Shown in pieces: positions 61,598 through 64,000 of a stretch of 64,000 bases of DNA. The stretch comes from Pantoea sp. Eser (GTDB lineage: Bacteria; Pseudomonadota; Gammaproteobacteria; Enterobacterales; Enterobacteriaceae): the NCBI GenBank assembly GCA_009830035.1, contig SZZY01000002.1, positions 62,001 to 126,000 of the forward strand, given 5' to 3'. How positions within the stretch are numbered: position 1 is the stretch's first letter; the number at the start of each line of letters is the position of its first letter. Under the pieces are notes generated by a model. The model searched no databases. It was given only the letters and a program-made list of their open reading frames with translations, and was not told where the DNA came from. The translations under genes and the position numbers were made by a program.

Positions 61598-61830
61598 TTC
61601 GCCAATGAGTGCATTTGCTCTGTGGCTGGGGTTGACCGCACGCTATAGCACTCTGCACAGGAGCAAATTGCTGAGGAAAGTGCAGCACACCACACTCTGA
61701 TGGCTAGCGAGAAAGATACGCCACAGGCGCAGCGCAAGTAGATAGGTAGGCCATATTGACAAGGCCTCAGCGTTTTTGTAGAAATTAGTCATCTTTCGTG
61801 ATCGTTTTTCGTTGTCCAATCATTCATCTC

Positions 61831-61962
61831 TCACGGAAGATCGAAGCCCTGCCAGACCGGCAGGGCTTTTATTTTTCCCCGCGACAATCCGCTCATAATC
61901 AGTCCAGTATAGATGCCCGCAACAATCGCGCTGACAGGCATGATATGCAGCAATTCAGTCAT
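61831..61962 (-). CDS. possible 43-residue membrane peptide
   Basis: ATG 61962 follows a very good RBS (AGGAGAGG) and opens a single hydrophobic helix, LLHIMPVSAIVAGIYTGLIMSG (residues about 4-25), then basic LSRGKIKALP. The frame then reads straight through the terminator hairpin at 61845-61876, as in a gene whose own stop was lost by a small shift (an AAATAAAA sequence lies at that point in another frame). I do not recognise it. RBS and helix support a real small membrane protein; the tail does not. Confidence 0.45.
   Translation of the reverse strand: MTELLHIMPVSAIVAGIYTGLIMSGLSRGKIKALPVWQGFDLP
61845..61878. terminator. strong terminator downstream of the ycgZ-like gene
   Basis: AGCCCTGCC and GGCAGGGCT pair around five bases, followed by TTTATTTTT. 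It could end a plus-strand transcript from 61355, and the minus-strand peptide gene. Confidence 0.8.
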
Positions 61963-62342
61963 GACGGCCTCTCCTGTTGTGTTGAACGATTCTTTCAGTC
62001 AAGAATACGATAGCTGACAGGTCAAAAAGATTTACATTTTTACCGGTCAGGATGCGGTGGTGATGCCAGTAATAATGAATAATCCATTGAAAAATAATTC
62101 ATCTTGTAATTTATCGCTGCGGTTATTGTTTAACGATGCTAAGTGTTGCTGGGTTGGCGACAGGCAACGCCGGCGGATTGTTTATGTGCAGATCACAACC
62201 CCCGGTAAGACTGACGCTACGCTAAACCGGTGGTAGTCGATGCGGATCGAAGATATTTGCATCGTGCTTTTAACGGCACGCCAGATTGCTGCTTTTCAGA
62301 TCCTGCGATAAATTGAGAAGAAATACCTTTGGGAGTCAGTCG
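61963..62342. other. 380-base gap before the CigR-like gene
   Basis: AT-rich to about 62120, then mixed. It should contain the promoters for the peptide gene at 61962 and the CigR-like gene at 62343. I see no clear boxes and no convincing gene. A small open frame at 61798-62013 runs against the terminator and is not supported. Confidence 0.5.
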
Positions 62343-62828
62343 ATGAAAAAGAAACCCAGTGGTGGCATCATCGCCTTAGCCTGCTGTCTGCTGTTTACGT
62401 CGCCAGCCTTACTGGCCAATCCGGGCAACGGCAATGGTAATGGAAAAGGTAATGATCATGGGCATTCGTCCGACTATGGCGGCAAAGGTGAGGGCAAAAA
62501 CGGTAAAGATCATTCGTCTCAGGGCAAAAAGAAAAAGGGCGGCGATCCTCACCGGGCAGAATCAGAGATCAGCTATGCATTCGCCCGCGATCTAGCCAGA
62601 CAGCATGGGCTGACCGGTTATTCATCACTGCCGCCGAGTATTGCGAAGAATCTTGCGCGGGGTAAACCTTTGCCGCCCGGTAAAGCCAAACGGTCGGTGC
62701 TATCCTCCATGCTGGATAGCCTGCCTGATTATCCCGGTTACCAATGGAAAATTCTCGGGGATAACCTTGTGCTGATTTCGCTCAGTACCGCGGTGGTGAA
62801 GGCGATCATCAATAACGTCTTCGATTAA
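62343..62828 (+). CDS. CigR-family secreted protein
   Basis: A 161-residue protein. The signal peptide is GGIIALACCLLFTSPALLA (cut after about residue 25). A Gly/Asn/Lys/His-rich low-complexity stretch follows (residues about 26-75), then a conserved domain: ISYAFARDLARQHGLTGYSSLPPSIAKNLARG, then KPLPPGKAKR and a final YPGYQWKILGDNLVLISLSTAVV. This is the RcnB/CigR-type pattern; Salmonella CigR is an anti-virulence membrane-associated effector encoded in SPI-3. The link is by domain only, not role. GGGAG precedes ATG 62343. An upstream in-frame start at 62286 is unlikely. Terminator follows. Intact. Confidence 0.8.
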   Translation: MKKKPSGGIIALACCLLFTSPALLANPGNGNGNGKGNDHGHSSDYGGKGEGKNGKDHSSQGKKKKGGDPHRAESEISYAFARDLARQHGLTGYSSLPPSIAKNLARGKPLPPGKAKRSVLSSMLDSLPDYPGYQWKILGDNLVLISLSTAVVKAIINNVFD

Positions 62829-62851
62829 GCTTAGCGGGCCTGGCGAATCGA

Positions 62852-62882
62852 TAAAAAACCGCCGGACGGCGGTTTTTTATTT
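62852..62882. terminator. terminator after the CigR-like gene
   Basis: ACCGCCG and CGGCGGT pair around GA, with A6 before and T6 after. Confidence 0.85.
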
Positions 62883-62903
62883 TGAACTCAGCGGGCGAGG
62901 GTT

Positions 62904-63070
62904 TTAACTGGCCAGCCGCGCCTGCGCGGTCAGCAACAGGGTTACGTTCACCAGCTGCAGCGCCGCTGCCAGCACAACGCACATCACAATCAGCTGTTTT
63001 TTCTTACGCCAGCCGTGGACCCGCCATAAATAGAGCGCGGCACCAGCAGCTCCAGGATCATCATTTGCAT
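62904..63070 (-). pseudogene. small membrane protein gene, frameshifted
   Basis: ATG 63070 opens MQMMILELLV and then goes out of frame near 63040. The neighbouring frame gives ALYLWRVHGWRKKKQLIVMCVVLAAALQLVNVTLLLTAQARLAS, a short loop with basic residues and one clear membrane helix, stopping at 62904. The full protein would be about 55 residues with two membrane segments. Family not recognised. The RBS is weak. Evidence is limited to the strong helix and the one-base mismatch in frame. Confidence 0.45.
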
Positions 63071-63090
63071 CGTTGCTTCACCCGAAAAAC

Positions 63091-63128
63091 AAAAATGGCT
63101 TCTGTGCGGAGCACAGAAGCCATTTCTT
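63091..63128. terminator. terminator after yciI
   Basis: AATGGCTTCTGTGC and GCACAGAAGCCATT pair perfectly (14 bp) around GGA, with A5/T-rich flanks. On the minus strand it follows the yciI stop and ends in TTTTTGTTTTT. Confidence 0.9.
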
Positions 63129-63144
63129 TACTTGGTACGCGCGA

Positions 63145-63441
63145 TCAGAAAACGCGTTTAAACGGTTTCACGGCGACCTGTTTGTAGACGCCAGCAGCAA
63201 TATAGGGGTCATCTTCTGCCCAGGACTGCGCCGCTTCTAATGACGGGAACTCGGCTATCACGGTGGAACCGGTGAAGCCCGCCACGCCCGGATCGTTGCT
63301 GTCGACAGCAGGCATCGGACCCGCAATGATCAGGCGTCCTTCTTCATGCAGTAGTTTCAGGCGAGCCAGATGAGCAGGGCGCACCGCGTTACGTTTTTCC
63401 AGTGAATCTGCGTTGTCTTCTGCATAAATGACGTAAAGCAC
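63145..63441 (-). CDS. yciI: YciI, small YCII-domain protein
   Basis: A 98-residue YCII-family protein (ferredoxin-like fold with a conserved Asp-His pair; possible hydrolase, function unknown). It reads [86 protein letters not shown], nearly the E. coli sequence. The start codon is GTG 63441 after GGGAG. It is divergent from tonB, as in E. coli. Intact. Confidence 0.95.
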   Translation of the reverse strand: MLYVIYAEDNADSLEKRNAVRPAHLARLKLLHEEGRLIIAGPMPAVDSNDPGVAGFTGSTVIAEFPSLEAAQSWAEDDPYIAAGVYKQVAVKPFKRVF

Positions 63442-63593
63442 TTGGGAGCTCCCATTAACTCTTCAGAATTTCGCAACACGTTAAGGGATTGCCGATCAGA
63501 GTGCAAATGAAACCTCTGACCACTTCAATGCTCAGCATAATGGGCTAAAAAACGCTTTTCTTTCGGCTGGATGGCGGGAGTTATTGAAACTGA

Positions 63594-64000
63594 TTGCTAT
63601 TTTCATTTAAAATCAGCTCTTCATTGTTATTGTCTGTTGCTTTACATGGTGCCGTAATTGCCGGAATTCTTTACGCCTCATTCCACCAGGTGCTCGAAGT
63701 CCCTAAAGCGTCGCAGCCTATCAGCGTAACCATGGTCGCTCCTGAAGTTCAGCCTGAGCCGGCACCGGCAGTGGTTGAGCCACCAGGCCCACAGCCAGAA
63801 CCTGAACCGGTACCAATTCCTAAGCCGGAACACAAGCGTGAGCAGCCTAAACGCGAGGTCAAACCGCGTCAGGAGAGCAAGCCGCAGGCCAATCCGTTTA
63901 AGCAGGAGGCGCCCGCCACCCAGAACAAGCCGACCGCCGCGCCGAAGTCGACGCCAGCACCGAGTCAGACGGTGTCTAATGGGCCGAAAGCGCTGAGCGT
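63594..64000 (+). CDS. tonB: TonB, energy transducer (partial; start codon uncertain)
   Basis: TonB links the proton-motive force through ExbBD to outer-membrane receptors for iron-siderophores and B12. The frame codes LSVALHGAVIAGILYASFHQVLEVP, with the S-x3-H anchor helix, then SVTMVAPEVQPEPAPAVVEPP and a Pro-Lys/Glu periplasmic spacer, and is still open at 64000. No good ATG exists in this frame. A TTG at 63594 lies inside a stretch (TTGCTATTTTCATTTAAAATC) that resembles, as I recall it, the promoter and Fur region of E. coli tonB. So the normal leader and first residues may be deleted. Identity is sure; function is doubtful. Confidence 0.8.
   Translation, partial: MLFSFKISSSLLLSVALHGAVIAGILYASFHQVLEVPKASQPISVTMVAPEVQPEPAPAVVEPPGPQPEPEPVPIPKPEHKREQPKREVKPRQESKPQANPFKQEAPATQNKPTAAPKSTPAPSQTVSNGPKALS

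Overview
The window reads as chromosome of an enteric gammaproteobacterium, most likely a Pantoea/Erwinia-type member of the Erwiniaceae. Almost every gene has a close E. coli K-12 counterpart and lies in recognisable E. coli blocks, but the joins differ. Two features fit Erwiniaceae: ugd and a UDP-sugar epimerase sit between galU and hns, and a stand-alone wbaP-type sugar-phosphate transferase sits next to cvrA. Identities rest on residues and motifs recognised by eye and remembered family sequences; no search was run.

Layout. 1-0.6 kb: tail of an unrecognised gene and two unrecognised tiny genes. 0.9-7.3 kb: yoaA (broken), tsaB, slp/yeaY, fadD with a FadR box, rnd. 7.3-11.1 kb: minCDE, ycgL (broken), ycgM, ycgN. 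11.1-18.7 kb: dsbB, nhaB (broken), fadR, ycgB, dadA, dadX. 18.7-23.4 kb: broken MFS exporter, broken wbaP, a yebV stub, cvrA. 23.6-32.7 kb: yeaH, yeaG, mipA and yeaE (both broken), yeaD, gapA, msrB, yeaC, pncA. 32.7-39.6 kb: ansA, sppA, ydjA (broken), topB (broken), a ynjH-like gene (broken), xthA. 39.9-47.6 kb: tRNA-Tyr, purU, ychJ and rssA (both broken), rssB, galU, ugd, an epimerase, hns. 48-58.4 kb: tdk and adhE (both broken), ychE, and an oppABCDF operon with all five genes damaged. 58.4-64 kb: yciU, clsA, yciY, small stress or envelope genes, yciI and the start of tonB.

The main feature is gene decay. About 22 genes are disrupted, and most carry two to four independent lesions, while some 38 others carry none that I can see. 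Damage includes single-base indels in short runs, C-to-T nonsense changes (three at what would have been CCWGG Dcm sites), short tandem duplications, and deletions of 13 to about 194 bases whose ends match inferred 7-11 bp direct repeats. When the inferred lesions are undone, oppB, oppC, ydjA and tdk return to E. coli length within one residue. This clustering, and the intact state of tsaB, gapA, minDE, galU, hns and the tRNA, suggests real early pseudogenisation (as in a recently host-restricted lineage or a mutator). A poor long-read consensus remains the main alternative.

Working parts that survive: fatty-acid uptake and control (fadD, fadR), division-site placement (minCDE), D-alanine use (dadAX), sigma-S control through rssB, nucleotide-sugar supply for exopolysaccharide (galU, ugd, epimerase), and the glycolytic enzyme gapA. 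Parts that look lost: oligopeptide uptake, mixed-acid fermentation through AdhE, thymidine salvage, topoisomerase III and the YoaA helicase. I found no CRISPR array, prophage, insertion sequence, toxin-antitoxin or defence locus, and no convincing undescribed multi-gene system.
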